A stretch of 64,000 bases of DNA from Geobacter sp. SVR (lineage in GTDB: Bacteria; Desulfobacterota; Desulfuromonadia; Geobacterales; Pseudopelobacteraceae), in NCBI RefSeq assembly GCF_016865365.1, contig NZ_AP024469.1, forward strand, positions 3,068,501-3,132,500, in the 5' to 3' direction. Shown piece after piece: positions 42,106-53,157 of this stretch (within the stretch, counting starts at the first letter, position 1; each line of letters begins with the position of its first letter). The translations under genes and the position numbers were made by a program. Below the pieces are notes generated by a model, which had not been told where the DNA came from, ran no database searches, and saw only the letters and a program-made list of their open reading frames with translations.

Positions 42106-42519
42106 ATGGAGTCATTACTCTTCAAGTCATGCCCGAAGTGCTTCAAGCGGTGGAGTTCAAGAGACGATTTCCTGTCCGATGATCTGATAAGCCTGATCGG
42201 CTATCAGGCCAGTTTCGATCAGTTGGAAAACGGGTTGTTTCTGTTTACGCACCGTACGTCCGAGTGTCTGACCACTCTGGCAGTCTGTGTATCCGAATTC
42301 CTGGATCTGTTCAGCGGTGCGCGCTGTCCCGAAACCAAGGCCTTGACCCGGGAATGCCCGCGCTTCTGCCTCGACGAAAGCAACCTGGAGCCATGCAATA
42401 ATCCGTGCCAGTGCGCCTTTGTCCGCGATATCATGCAGGTCATCCACAGCAGGAGGTCTGTCAGTCCGGCGGCACTGTCGCGGGATGATTCCCTGCAGTC
42501 GTCGCTGCTTGACTGGTAA
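42106..42519 (+). CDS. Cys-rich hypothetical protein
   Basis: A 137-residue protein with an N-terminal CPKC knuckle (KSCPKCFKRW) and further cysteines arranged as ARCPETK, RECPRFC and EPCNNPCQC, eleven in all, and no signal peptide. A zinc- or cluster-binding cytoplasmic role is suggested only by the cysteines. GGGGGGAG lies 4 bases before the ATG at 42106; the frame is open upstream to 42046 without a binding site. No family recognised. Confidence 0.7.
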   Translation: MESLLFKSCPKCFKRWSSRDDFLSDDLISLIGYQASFDQLENGLFLFTHRTSECLTTLAVCVSEFLDLFSGARCPETKALTRECPRFCLDESNLEPCNNPCQCAFVRDIMQVIHSRRSVSPAALSRDDSLQSSLLDW

Positions 42520-42769
42520 CCCCTGCCGCCAGATCCCCCTGCCGAAACCCATATGAGCCTCGTTTCCCGCCCCCCGCGCCCCCTTTCTCCATGATCGTCT
42601 GCATCCTGCCCTGAAAACTCCCCCACGTATGCTAAGATAATGCTCATGAGCACCATCTCCGCTCTCTCACCGGGCTGGCAGGCACTCCGTGAAGCATGAA
42701 AAACCGTCCAGGATCGAGCGGCACCAGTGCCGCATCACGATCCCAACCGCATCCCTCCAGGATCTGCGT

Positions 42770-43624
42770 ATGAAAACGGCCTATTTCATCATCGTGCATC
42801 ACAAGCTCAACCAGTTTCGCTGGCTGTTCGAGGCGATCTACTCCGGGGAAGACCTGTTCTGCATCCATGCCGACCGCAAATCCGGTCCGGAGTTCCAGGA
42901 GCAGCTCCGTCGCATGATCGGGCCGCGCCCCAACGTCATCTTTCTGCCCCCCCGGAGGGTCATCTGGGGAGGATGGCGTCTGGTGGCGGTGGAGTTGGAA
43001 GCCATCCGGCACCTGCTGGCAGCTGATGCGGACTGGAAATACTACATCAATCTGAGCGGCCAGGACTACCCGATCAAACCGTTGCCCACCATCAAGGAAA
43101 TCCTGCGCGCTGCGTGGCCCCGCAATTTCATCCGCAGCTGGCCCTTTTCAGCCATCCGCGAGCTCGAACCGGATGACCCGCATCTGCCCAGGCAGTTGGC
43201 CTTCGAGGCATTCGGCCGACTGGTGCGCACCCGCTACCGGCTACCGTTTCCGCGGTCGCTCGATATCCGTTTCAAGGGTTCCAACTGGCACATGCTGACC
43301 CGGGAATTCTGCTGCTGGCTGCTTGAGGACCCGCTTTCGAGGCGTGTGGCGCGCATGGTCCGCTACACCTTCATTCCCGACGAAATATTCTTCCAGGCGG
43401 TGATCATGAACAGCCCCTTCCGGGAAATGCGCACCGATTTCCGGCGTTTCGTGATCTGGCCGGGACCGAAGATCCTCGGGCTGGAGGACTATCCCCGCCT
43501 CCTCGAATCGGACTGCCTGTTCGGCAGAAAATTCGACGAGAACCATGATCGCCGGGTTCTGCAGCACCTGGCGGACGACTGCGGTTACAGGCCTCCGGAG
43601 CCGCCGATCTTCGCGTCACGATGA
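42770..43624 (+). CDS. core-2/I-branching-type glycosyltransferase
   Basis: A 284-residue protein of the GT14 family (beta-1,6-N-acetylglucosaminyltransferase or xylosyltransferase-like). Its N terminus KTAYFIIVHHKLNQFRWL, the YINLSGQDYPIKPL segment and the acidic GSNWHMLTREFCCWLL and FIPDEIFFQAVI motifs are typical. It likely decorates a cell-surface polysaccharide, but no polysaccharide cluster adjoins. The start at 42770 gives the family N terminus; an ATG at 42689 in frame is the alternative. Confidence 0.87.
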   Translation: MKTAYFIIVHHKLNQFRWLFEAIYSGEDLFCIHADRKSGPEFQEQLRRMIGPRPNVIFLPPRRVIWGGWRLVAVELEAIRHLLAADADWKYYINLSGQDYPIKPLPTIKEILRAAWPRNFIRSWPFSAIRELEPDDPHLPRQLAFEAFGRLVRTRYRLPFPRSLDIRFKGSNWHMLTREFCCWLLEDPLSRRVARMVRYTFIPDEIFFQAVIMNSPFREMRTDFRRFVIWPGPKILGLEDYPRLLESDCLFGRKFDENHDRRVLQHLADDCGYRPPEPPIFASR

Positions 43625-43673
43625 CCGCCATGACCCACCACAAAGTCCGGGCCATGCGGGGCACCGATCCCTG

Positions 43674-44504
43674 TCACCCATTCCCGCACCGGCGGGCATA
43701 CTGGCTTGGGGATGCCCCCAGTTCCTTGCGGAACATTTCGATAAAGGCGCTCAAGCTGCGATACCCCAGATCAAAGGCGATGCCGGTCACCTGCTGCCCC
43801 TGGTCGAGCCGCTTGACCGCCTCCTGCAGCAACAGGCGCTTGCGCCAGGTGCCGAAGGTCAGACCGGTTTCGCTGACGAACAGCCGCGCCAGGGTCCTGC
43901 CGCTGCCTCCGGCCAACCTGCCCCACTGTTCGAGATCGCGGTTGTCGCCGGGATTCTCCAGCAAGGCCTCTATTACCCGCACAAGCCGCGCATCGCGCCC
44001 CATCGGCAAATGCAGCGGCGTAACCGGGGCCTGGCGCAGCTCGTCCAGAATCACCTGCATCAACCGCCAGCCGGCTGTATCCGGCAGGTAGGCTTCCCCC
44101 ACCTCGACCCCTTTCAGGATCAACTCCCGCAGCAGCGGCGAAACCTTCAGCACGCTGCACTGTCCGGGCAGCCCTCCCGTGGCGGTGGGATCGACGAACA
44201 GATTGCACAGCGCCACATCACCGGGAAAATAGACCTCGTGCTCCTGTTCGGGGGGCACCCAGACCGCCTGGGAGGGGGGCACCACCCAGATGTCGCGCCC
44301 GCAGATCACCCGCATGACTCCGCTGCTGGCATAGATCAGCTGTCCCCGCGGATGCGCGTGGCACCCGGCACAGGCCACCTGCCGGACCTGCAGTTTCCGG
44401 GGACTGATCTGCATGGCAAAGGGAATGATCGGCAGCCGGGCATCCAACCGGAAGCCCACCTCAACCGGCGGCAATTTTGTCATCTTTTCGTTATCCATTG
44501 GCAT
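43674..44504 (-). CDS. AraC-family transcriptional regulator
   Basis: A 276-residue regulator with an N-terminal cupin effector domain (CHAHPRGQLIYASSGVMRV, VPPSQAVWVPPEQEHEV) and a C-terminal double HTH (about 175-270, with GGSGRTLARLFVSETGLTFGTWRKRLLLQEA and GYRSLSAFIEMFRKELG). It is divergent from the methyltransferase gene with only 67 bases between starts, so it may control that gene and itself. The effector is unknown. Two possible starts, 44504 and 44498, both lack a strong binding site. Confidence 0.92.
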   Translation of the reverse strand: MPMDNEKMTKLPPVEVGFRLDARLPIIPFAMQISPRKLQVRQVACAGCHAHPRGQLIYASSGVMRVICGRDIWVVPPSQAVWVPPEQEHEVYFPGDVALCNLFVDPTATGGLPGQCSVLKVSPLLRELILKGVEVGEAYLPDTAGWRLMQVILDELRQAPVTPLHLPMGRDARLVRVIEALLENPGDNRDLEQWGRLAGGSGRTLARLFVSETGLTFGTWRKRLLLQEAVKRLDQGQQVTGIAFDLGYRSLSAFIEMFRKELGASPSQYARRCGNG

Positions 44505-44571
44505 ACCATAGAAAGACTGCCAAAAAAAGACAAGGTATAGTTGCTCTCATCGCCACCGGAGGGAATAACCA

Positions 44572-45336
44572 ATGAGCAAAGACCATCGCAGCATCATCGT
44601 AGAGCAGTTCTCGCAGCAGGCCATACCCTTTGCCCGCGTGCCGGGCCATCTGGACTCCATTCAGCTCCTGATCGAACTGTCCGGCATCGGGCATGGCGGA
44701 ACCGTACTGGACGTGGCCTGCGGTCCGGGGCTGGTGGCGTGCGAGTTTGCACGGCATGCGGAACACGTTACCGGCATCGACATCACACCGGCCATGATCG
44801 AACAGGCCCGCGGGCGCCAGCAGGAGCTGCAGCTTGCCAACCTGACCTGGATGATGGGTGATGTCCTGTCGCTCCCCTACCCGGACAACAGCTTCACGCA
44901 GGTCATCACCCGCTACAGTTTTCATCATTTCACCGAGCCGGGCGCGGTGCTGGCGGAGATGATCCGGGTCTGCGCACCGGGTGGACGGGTGCTGGTGGCG
45001 GATGTGGCCCTGGAACCGGACACGTCGGCCGCCTATGACGAGATGGAGATCATGCGCGATCCCTCCCACACCCATGCCCTGACCACCGGAGAGTTCGACG
45101 GTCTGTTCCGGCGCTCCGGCCTCACCGACTGCAGTCAGAGCTCCTACGGCGTGGAGATCGAACTGGAGTCGCAGTTGCGTGCCTCCTTTCCCGCTCCGGG
45201 CAACGAGGAGCGCCTGCGCACGATGATCACCGCCGATATCGGCATCAACCGCCTCGGCATCGCTGCCCGGTGGAGGGGAGAGCAGGTATTCTACACCGTG
45301 CCGATCAGCGTTTTTGTAGGCGGCAAAGCGTGCTGA
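44572..45336 (+). CDS. SAM-dependent methyltransferase (UbiE-like)
   Basis: A 254-residue class I methyltransferase. Motif I is VLDVACGPGLVACEFA, then GIDITPAMIEQAR, a DVLSLPYPDNSF segment and the hydrophobic post-motif ITRYSFHHF, closest to the UbiE/COQ5-like methyltransferase type. The substrate is not evident. GGAGGG precedes the ATG. The divergent AraC regulator is the likely controller; an aldo/keto reductase and an MFS transporter follow downstream. Confidence 0.9.
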   Translation: MSKDHRSIIVEQFSQQAIPFARVPGHLDSIQLLIELSGIGHGGTVLDVACGPGLVACEFARHAEHVTGIDITPAMIEQARGRQQELQLANLTWMMGDVLSLPYPDNSFTQVITRYSFHHFTEPGAVLAEMIRVCAPGGRVLVADVALEPDTSAAYDEMEIMRDPSHTHALTTGEFDGLFRRSGLTDCSQSSYGVEIELESQLRASFPAPGNEERLRTMITADIGINRLGIAARWRGEQVFYTVPISVFVGGKAC

Positions 45337-45482
45337 TCGTGTTCCGGAGAAGAGATTCATCGCACAATGGATGGCGGAAGCGATGTCAGGTTCGCCTGAC
45401 GCTCCGCCAAAACAATTGAAAATTTTGCCAAAGCTTGCTACGCATGGCCTGAGAGAACAGATCAGGCCACAAGGAGCGTACC

Positions 45483-46483
<1,001 letters not shown>

Positions 46484-46484
<1 letters not shown>

Positions 46485-47695
46485 TGCCGGCATCCACGCA
46501 AAAAAGCAGGGCCCACATGAGGCCGTTCCTGCTGCTCTGCCTGATCGGTTTTGCCGCTTTTTTCAATTCCTACCTGCGCATACCGGTTATGCCGCTGTTT
46601 GCCGCCGCACTGGGGGCCGGCCCGGCCCAGGTAGGGAGCATCAACGGCGCCTTCATGCTGACAGCCGGACTGCTGTCGATTCCGGCCGGCCTGCTGGCGG
46701 ATCGCACCGGCCGCAAGATACCGATCGTTGCCGGAGTGGTCGCCACTGCCGCCTCATCGCTCCTGGTTACCCAATGCCATCAACCGGGGCAGATTGCAGC
46801 GGCCTATGTCCTGTTCGGCGCCGGCCTGGCGGCCTTTGCCCCCGGCATGCTGTCGCTGGTGGCGGATGTGATGCCTCCTGAGCGGCTCGGCCAGGCCTAT
46901 GGCTGGTACACCACCGCCATCTACATCGCCATGACGCTGGGACCGGCCACCGGTGGCTATCTGGCCAAGACGGTGGGGTTGCGCCAGGTGTTCTGGGTAT
47001 CGGGCGGACTGCTGATGGGGGTGGCGCTTTTGGCCCTGCTGGTATTGCCCCAGGGACCTCCCCGCCACCGCAGCGAACTGCATGCCCTGCTGGGGGGCAG
47101 CATCCAGCTCTTTCGGAACCATCGTCTGGCGGCCTGCCTGCTGGCAACGGTCGGCAGCTGCATCGGGTTCGGCGTTTTCCTTACTTTTCTGCCGCTGTAC
47201 GCCGCATTGCGGGGCTATGATCCGGCCCAGGCCGGCCTGGTGTTTGCCGCCCAGGCCATAACCAACGTGGTCGGCAGGATTCCGATCGGCAGCCTGGCCG
47301 ACCGCTGCGATCGCCGCTTCATCGTCGCTGCCGGGCTCTTCTGTCTGGCAGCGGCCCTGGCTCTGCTGGGCCAGGCGGTTCAGCTGCCATATCTGTTGGG
47401 GTGCGCGGTGCTGCTGGGGATAGGCATGGCATTGACCTTCACCGCCATCGGCGCCCTGATCGCGGAACTGGTCCCGGCCGTTCAGCGGGGGCTGGCCATG
47501 GGGCTGTACAACAGCTGCATCTATCTCGGCATGATGGCCGGTGCCACCGGGATGGGATTTGCGCTGAAACAGATCGGCTACCCGGCCGGATTCGCCAGCG
47601 CCGGCACCGTGGCACTGGTGGGAATGGTCCTGTTTTTTGCGTTGATGCGCGGAGGAGTGATGGAGAGGGCAGACATGGGCAAAGAACAGCCATGA
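46484..47695 (+). CDS. MFS transporter
   Basis: A 403-residue major facilitator with twelve predicted membrane helices and the loop 2-3 signature GLLADRTGRKIPIV, repeated as GSLADRCDRRFIVAAG in the second half. This is the drug/metabolite exporter layout. It overlaps the aldo/keto reductase gene, so it may export a product of that pathway or a toxic aldehyde. The substrate is unknown. Confidence 0.92.
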
Positions 47696-47803
47696 CTGGT
47701 TTCCCGTACCGCACCCCCAATCGATCTCCTGACCTGGTATGATACCGTGGAGAAGGTTTATCGAAACCTGCCTGATGTGAAACAGCTCGAGAGTCTTCAG
47801 TAA
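47696..47803 (+). pseudogene. possible short gene remnant
   Basis: The frame ending TAA at 47801-47803 reads sensibly for about 30 residues (it includes DTVEKVYRNLPDVKQLESLQ as its end) but has no start codon or binding site. It may be the tail of a lost gene; chance is not excluded. Confidence 0.2.
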
Positions 47804-47862
47804 CTAGGCCTTCAGCCGCTCACTTATCCTCCCTGCCGCACCTCCCTGCCGGTCGATATTCA

Positions 47863-47891
47863 TTGCATGTACATTGCTTTTACTGTATACA
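47863..47891 (+). promoter_or_regulatory. promoter of the solute-binding protein/kinase pair
   Basis: TTGCAT at 47863-47868, a 17-base spacer, TATACA at 47886-47891, about 64 bases upstream of the ATG at 47955. Confidence 0.55.
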
Positions 47892-47954
47892 CACTAGCGG
47901 AGATCATTCGACCGCTTTACAACCGGGTTTTCTGTCACCGGGCGAAGGCTTGCC

Positions 47955-48929
47955 ATGTTGAAAGTGAAATCCATCCTGGTAGCTCTGATCCTGACGGCAA
48001 TCGTCAGTTGCGACAAGTCTCCCCCCCCTCCCCCGCTCAAACTCACCCTGGCATACACGGCACTGCCCAATGGTACCTTGGTCCATGTCGCCATGGCAAA
48101 CGGCTATTTTGTCCAGGAAGGGCTCCAGGTGCAGGCCCTGCGGCATACATACGGCAAAGCAGCCCTGCAATCGGTCCTCGACGGCACGGCAGATCTGGCT
48201 ACCACTGCCGAAACACCTCTCGTTTTCGAAATCCTCAAAGGCAGCAAACTCTTCATCGTCGCCAACATTTTTTCCGCCACCAGAAATCACGCGATCATCG
48301 CACGCAGGGATCACGGCATTTCCACCCCGACCGACCTTAAAGGCCACCGCATAGGATACACCCCCGGCAGCACTTCCGACTTTTTCATGGATTCCATGCT
48401 CACCGCCAATGGCATCGATCGGCGGGACGTGGTGCCAATTCCCCTGAAGCCGGAAGAGATGTTCTCAGCACTTACCACGGGCATGGTGGATGCGGCCTGT
48501 ATCTGGAACTTTCCCTTGATGCAGCTTCACAAGGCGTTGGGTGAAAAGGGGGTCGGCTTCTTTGACAACCATATCTACACAGAAACCCTCAACATCGCCG
48601 GGCATCAGGAGTTCATCCGCAACAATCCCGAAGCGGTGAAGCGGCTGCTCCGCGCCCTGATCAAAGCGGAACGCTTTGTCCGGGATCATCCTGATCAGAC
48701 CCGGAGCATTGCCGCCGCCTATAACGGCGTCGACAAGACGCTGCTGCTCGAGCCATGGAGCACGTTTACCTTCAGGGTTACACTCGACGATACCCTTTTG
48801 ATCACCATGGAGGACGAGACGCGCTGGGCCATGAAAAAGGGGCTCACGAACCGTACCCGCATGCCGGACTACAAATCCTTCATCTACCAGGATGCTCTTG
48901 CGGAGGTCAATCCCGATGCAGTCAGATAA
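47955..48929 (+). CDS. NMT1/SsuA-like solute-binding lipoprotein
   Basis: A 324-residue periplasmic binding protein with a lipoprotein signal (lipobox IVSC, Cys20) and a Pro-rich spacer. It has the type 2 fold signature of nitrate/sulfonate/taurine and pyrimidine-precursor binding proteins: LAYTALPNGTLVHVAMANGYF, GTADLATTAETPLV, DLKGHRIGYTPGSTSDFF. No permease or ATPase gene lies nearby; instead a sensor kinase starts 12 bases later. It may therefore be the ligand-binding part of a sensor, like LuxP with LuxQ. The ligand is unknown. Confidence 0.9.
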   Translation: MLKVKSILVALILTAIVSCDKSPPPPPLKLTLAYTALPNGTLVHVAMANGYFVQEGLQVQALRHTYGKAALQSVLDGTADLATTAETPLVFEILKGSKLFIVANIFSATRNHAIIARRDHGISTPTDLKGHRIGYTPGSTSDFFMDSMLTANGIDRRDVVPIPLKPEEMFSALTTGMVDAACIWNFPLMQLHKALGEKGVGFFDNHIYTETLNIAGHQEFIRNNPEAVKRLLRALIKAERFVRDHPDQTRSIAAAYNGVDKTLLLEPWSTFTFRVTLDDTLLITMEDETRWAMKKGLTNRTRMPDYKSFIYQDALAEVNPDAVR

Positions 48930-48941
48930 TCAGGTACCCCT

Positions 48942-51503
48942 GTGAACACTGCCGGCATACTGAAAAAGAGCTCCTTCCTCTCCGTTGGAGTCCTGATCCT
49001 GATGGTGCCGACACTGATCTGGTCATTCAGCAAGACGCGCACGGCATCGGAGAACGACCTCCTGTCCGCCTCGATGCAGTCCGTCTTTTTCGAACGGATC
49101 GCACTCCGGGACAAATATCTGCTGTACCGCGAGGTGCGGGCGAAGGATGAGTGGCATGCAAAAACCGCGGCTGCCGACCTGTTGATCCAAAAGGCTGCCG
49201 TTCGGTTCGGCGACAGCGACGAACGCATCATCGTGGAGGAAATGCGCCGTTCCTTTAACGACACAAACGAAATATTCTCCAGGATCGTCGGAAACAGCGA
49301 GGCGATGGAGACTCCGGGCGCCAACCTGCACATACGGCAGGAACTGGAGAAGAGACTTGTCAGCCAGATCGTGCTGCGGGCTTCCCAACTCCAGGGGGCA
49401 GCCAGGCGGTTGCAAAACAGGACCCAGGAGCGGCTGGAAAGTACCTACCAGCGTTCCATTACCCTTACCTCCCTGTTCGTTGTGCTGGCGGTGTTCATCA
49501 GCCTTCTGAACTATCGGCTCGTCAACAGTTCGCTGAGAAAGCGCCGGCAGGCAGAGGAGGCACTGAAAAAGGAGGCATCTCTCAACAAGGCTTTCCTGGA
49601 AACGGTCAGAGCCGTTGTCCTCATCCAGGACAAGGATGCCCGCATACTGTATTTCAACCTATTCAGTGAAGAGCTGTCGGGATACTCCTCTGCGGAAATC
49701 CTGGGAAGAACGGTGTGGGACCAGCTGCTGCCCCCCGAAGATATGGAACCGGTGCGGCAGGCATGGCAGATGTTGATGGCCAAACAGGAGATCAAATACT
49801 TCGAAAACTTCTGGAAAACCAAGAGCGGGGAGCTTCGCCGCCTGGCCTGGACCAGCTCGGTCATACTCGACAGTATCGGAGAGCCTGAATACATAATCGG
49901 AGTGGCCTTCGATATTACGGAACGGACCCGGATGGAGGAAGCGTTACGGGAGAGTGAGAAACGGTACCGCACGCTTTTCGATCAGGCCAGGGACGGTATT
50001 GTCATAGTCGATCCGGTGGACGGCCGAATCGTCGACCTGAACAAGTCCTTCGCCGGCATGCACGGACACACCATGGCGGAAATGAGGCATCTGAACCTCC
50101 GTGACCTGGATACCCCGGAAACGGCGGAACTGATCCGGGAGAGGATGAAGAGAATTCTGGCGGGAGAATCGTTCCACTTTGAGGTAGAGCATTATCATAA
50201 AGAGGGCTATGTCATTCCTCTGGATGTTGTGGCCAACAGGATTGAACTTAACGGAAAGGAGCTTGTTCTCTCCTTCCATCGCGACCTGTCCGAGCTCAAA
50301 CAGTTTATCAGGGAGCTTGCCGTTGCACGGGACGCAGCCGATGCCGCCAACAAGGCCAAGAGCGATTTTCTGGCCAACATGAGCCATGAAATCCGCACCC
50401 CCATGAGCGGCATAATGGGCATGGCGGAACTTCTCGAAGAGACCGAGCTCGACGATATTCAGAAGGAATACCTGGAGGCCATCCAGATCTCGGCCAACAG
50501 TCTTCTGACGGTCATAAGCGATGTTCTCGACATTTCCAAGATCGAAGCGGGCAGAATCGATCTGGAGTCGGTCCACTTCAGTCTGCGCAATGTCATTGAC
50601 GATACGCTTAAAGTCCAGTCATCGCTGGCCAGGTCCAAGGGGCTCGATCTGGTCGCCGAAATCGCCCCGGGCCTGCCCGATAATGTGACGGGAGACCAGC
50701 ACAGACTGAAACAGATCCTGCTCAATCTCGTCAGCAATGCCATCAAATTTACCGAAAAAGGATCCGTAACTGTATCGGCCGGCCTGATCGAACATCATGG
50801 CGACAGCGCCCTTTTCCGGCTGAGCGTGGCTGATACCGGCATTGGCATCAAACCGGAAGCCATTGAGAAAATATTTGCCCCGTTTATCCAGGCCGACAGC
50901 TCCATGACCAGAAAGCATGGCGGCACCGGCCTGGGACTTTCCATCTCCACCAAGCTGGCAGAGATCATGGGGGGCAGAATCCGGGTGGAAAGCCGTGAAG
51001 GTACCGGCAGCACATTCCATATCGAGCTGCCCTTCACCGTCAATTCCGCGGATATGGGGGAGAGTGGCACCGCCGTTCAACCGCCTGCGTGGAAAGGGCC
51101 ACCGCTTCATATCCTGCTGGCTGAAGATCATGAACTGAACCGAAGATTTACCATGGAAATGCTGCAGAAGATGGGGCATGTCCTGGCACTTGCCGGAGAC
51201 GGCAACGAAGCGGTTGAAAAATGGGAAAAAGGGAAGATGGATGTCATCCTGATGGACGTGCAGATGCCGGTCCTGGATGGCATCGAGGCCACGCGGATCA
51301 TCCGTGAAGGTGAGAAGGCATCGGGAAGCCGCACGCCGATCATCGCACTGACCGCGCATGCATTGACAGAAGATCGCGAGAACCTCCTGCGGTGCGGTTT
51401 CGACGGGTATGTGTCAAAGCCGATCGTGTTTGAGGTGCTGATCAATGAAATCAGGAATTGTCTGCCGGCCGATTTTCCAAAGAGTTATCCAACACCTTCC
51501 TGA
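48942..51503 (+). CDS. PAS-PAS hybrid sensor histidine kinase
   Basis: An 853-residue inner-membrane kinase. TM1 about residues 13-30, a helical periplasmic domain (about 31-165), TM2 about 170-190, two PAS domains (about 210-325 and 335-450), HisKA with His482 in [13 protein letters not shown], HATPase with [13 protein letters not shown] and [15 protein letters not shown], and a receiver with Asp in [13 protein letters not shown] and Lys in YVSKPI. The start is GTG at 48942 in tight linkage with the solute-binding lipoprotein, which probably presents a ligand to its periplasmic domain. No Hpt or output regulator is adjacent. Confidence 0.93.
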   Translation: MNTAGILKKSSFLSVGVLILMVPTLIWSFSKTRTASENDLLSASMQSVFFERIALRDKYLLYREVRAKDEWHAKTAAADLLIQKAAVRFGDSDERIIVEEMRRSFNDTNEIFSRIVGNSEAMETPGANLHIRQELEKRLVSQIVLRASQLQGAARRLQNRTQERLESTYQRSITLTSLFVVLAVFISLLNYRLVNSSLRKRRQAEEALKKEASLNKAFLETVRAVVLIQDKDARILYFNLFSEELSGYSSAEILGRTVWDQLLPPEDMEPVRQAWQMLMAKQEIKYFENFWKTKSGELRRLAWTSSVILDSIGEPEYIIGVAFDITERTRMEEALRESEKRYRTLFDQARDGIVIVDPVDGRIVDLNKSFAGMHGHTMAEMRHLNLRDLDTPETAELIRERMKRILAGESFHFEVEHYHKEGYVIPLDVVANRIELNGKELVLSFHRDLSELKQFIRELAVARDAADAANKAKSDFLANMSHEIRTPMSGIMGMAELLEETELDDIQKEYLEAIQISANSLLTVISDVLDISKIEAGRIDLESVHFSLRNVIDDTLKVQSSLARSKGLDLVAEIAPGLPDNVTGDQHRLKQILLNLVSNAIKFTEKGSVTVSAGLIEHHGDSALFRLSVADTGIGIKPEAIEKIFAPFIQADSSMTRKHGGTGLGLSISTKLAEIMGGRIRVESREGTGSTFHIELPFTVNSADMGESGTAVQPPAWKGPPLHILLAEDHELNRRFTMEMLQKMGHVLALAGDGNEAVEKWEKGKMDVILMDVQMPVLDGIEATRIIREGEKASGSRTPIIALTAHALTEDRENLLRCGFDGYVSKPIVFEVLINEIRNCLPADFPKSYPTPS

Positions 51504-51571
51504 ATCCGCAACAACGTAAGGCCGTAGGTCCCGGTAACTGTCCGGGCCAACCACCAGTACGGCAGCAGTCA

Positions 51572-52501
51572 TCAGGTGTTCTGCAACTTCCCAATCCAGG
51601 CCGCGCCGAACACTCCGGCCGAGTCCCCCAGCAGATTCTTCAGGACAGGCGTCTCCAGCTTGTCGTGAAAGGCATGGCGTCTCATCCGCTCGACTCCCGC
51701 GGTATAGAGTTCCTCGATGTTGGACAGTCCGCCACCAAGCACGATAGCGTCCGGATCAAGGATCGTTACCAGCCCCCCCAGGCAGCGGCCAAAGTTGTCC
51801 AGGAAACGCTCGAAAGCTTCCCGGCAGCGCGGTTCGCCCTCCCTCGCCCGGTCAACGATCTCGTCCATGGTCAACCTGTACCCATGCTCCCGGAAAAAGG
51901 CCGCCTCGACCCCTGACCCGCTGATCAGCGTCTCCACGCAGCCCCGCTTACCGCAGTAGCATTCCGCTCCCCCCGGATCGACGGAGAGGTGGCCCCACTC
52001 CCCTGCGATGCGATGCGGCCCTTCGCGCACCATGCCGTCGATGCAGATGCCACCCCCGCACCCGGTCCCCATGATGACGCCGAAGACCAGGCCGTAGCCC
52101 TTGCCGGCTCCCGAACGGCACTCCGCCAGGGTAAAGCAGTCGGCGTCGTTGCGGACCCGCACCGGATGCCCCAGCAGCCGCTCGATATCTCCCTGCAGGG
52201 GACGGCCGATCAGGCAGGTGGAGTTGGCATTACGCACCAATCCCGTAAGAGCGTCGACGGAGCCGGGAATGCCCATGCCCACGGTGCAGGGGACACCCGG
52301 AGGAAGATTCCGGGCTGCTTCGACAACCATCTCCGCCGCCACTGCCAGGACCGCTTCGTACCCGTCGGCCCGCGGGGTGGGCCTGCGCTGGCGCCACAGG
52401 ACCCCGCCATCCGGCGCAAGCAGAATGGATTCGGTCTTGGTACCCCCCAGATCGATGCCGACGGCAGCGGCATCTGGTGTGGATGTCCCGTTTGTGTTCA
52501 T
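51572..52501 (-). CDS. ROK-family sugar kinase
   Basis: A 309-residue ROK protein, probably a glucokinase or N-acylhexosamine kinase. ATP-binding GIDLGGTKTES, catalytic Asp in VRNDADCF, the GTGCGGG loop, and the zinc site formed by GEWGHLSV and CYCGKRGCVET. It has no N-terminal HTH, so it is an enzyme rather than a repressor. GGAGGTGAT lies directly before the ATG at 52501; the longer frame is not needed. It converges on the hybrid kinase. Confidence 0.92.
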   Translation of the reverse strand: MNTNGTSTPDAAAVGIDLGGTKTESILLAPDGGVLWRQRRPTPRADGYEAVLAVAAEMVVEAARNLPPGVPCTVGMGIPGSVDALTGLVRNANSTCLIGRPLQGDIERLLGHPVRVRNDADCFTLAECRSGAGKGYGLVFGVIMGTGCGGGICIDGMVREGPHRIAGEWGHLSVDPGGAECYCGKRGCVETLISGSGVEAAFFREHGYRLTMDEIVDRAREGEPRCREAFERFLDNFGRCLGGLVTILDPDAIVLGGGLSNIEELYTAGVERMRRHAFHDKLETPVLKNLLGDSAGVFGAAWIGKLQNT

Positions 52502-52596
52502 ATCACCTCCGGCTGTCGGGGAGCGGTCCGCACACAAAGCGGTGGTGTCCCGGCGCCCGATTGTGTAACATGCCGCGAAAAAAGAAAAGGGCATGT

Positions 52597-52971
52597 ATGC
52601 TGCTGTATGCCGTAATCTGGATGAATCTGGCGCTGATTTTCTACACCTGGGCGGTTTTCAGCGCCCGGAAGAAAGGATTGCACCGGAGGCACCTGTTCCT
52701 GTTCGGGTCCGGCCTGGCCTGCGACTACCTGGGAACCCACCTGATGCTGCTCTATGGCCTCTCGACAGGGGTGATACCCGAGTGGCACATCGCCATCGGG
52801 ATGGCCTCCCTGTCCGGCATGGCCTTCCACTTCCTGCTCGCCCTGGCGGCAACGCTTGTCCGCCGGGCAGAGGGAGTGAACCGCCTCTTTCACCGGGTGA
52901 GCCTGAGTATTTACACGGCCTGGCTGGTCGCCTTCATCACCGGCTCGATTGCGGGAATCAGCGGCAAATAA
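52597..52971 (+). CDS. small integral membrane protein, DUF420-like
   Basis: A 124-residue protein with four hydrophobic helices (residues about 1-18, 30-50, 62-85 and 103-122) and histidines near helix ends (RRHLFLFG, GTHLM, EWHIAIG, FHFLLA) that could ligate haem or metal. The pattern resembles DUF420-type membrane proteins linked to cytochrome oxidase assembly, but the match is loose. The start at 52597 follows AAAAGGG; an in-frame ATG at 52570 is possible. Confidence 0.65.
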   Translation: MLLYAVIWMNLALIFYTWAVFSARKKGLHRRHLFLFGSGLACDYLGTHLMLLYGLSTGVIPEWHIAIGMASLSGMAFHFLLALAATLVRRAEGVNRLFHRVSLSIYTAWLVAFITGSIAGISGK

Positions 52972-53157
52972 CGGTTACCGGCAGCCGCGATATGCCGGAA
53001 CCATCCCACCCAAGATCGGCATTTTACCCTGTCAAACCGTTCACAGTCAGATCTGCTGCCTTCTGCAGGGGCATACCGCTGTTCCTGTATCGTCATCCGT
53101 GACCGTCACAAACGAAGCTGAGCATACGACTTCTCAGTACCAGAAGGATACACTGCC

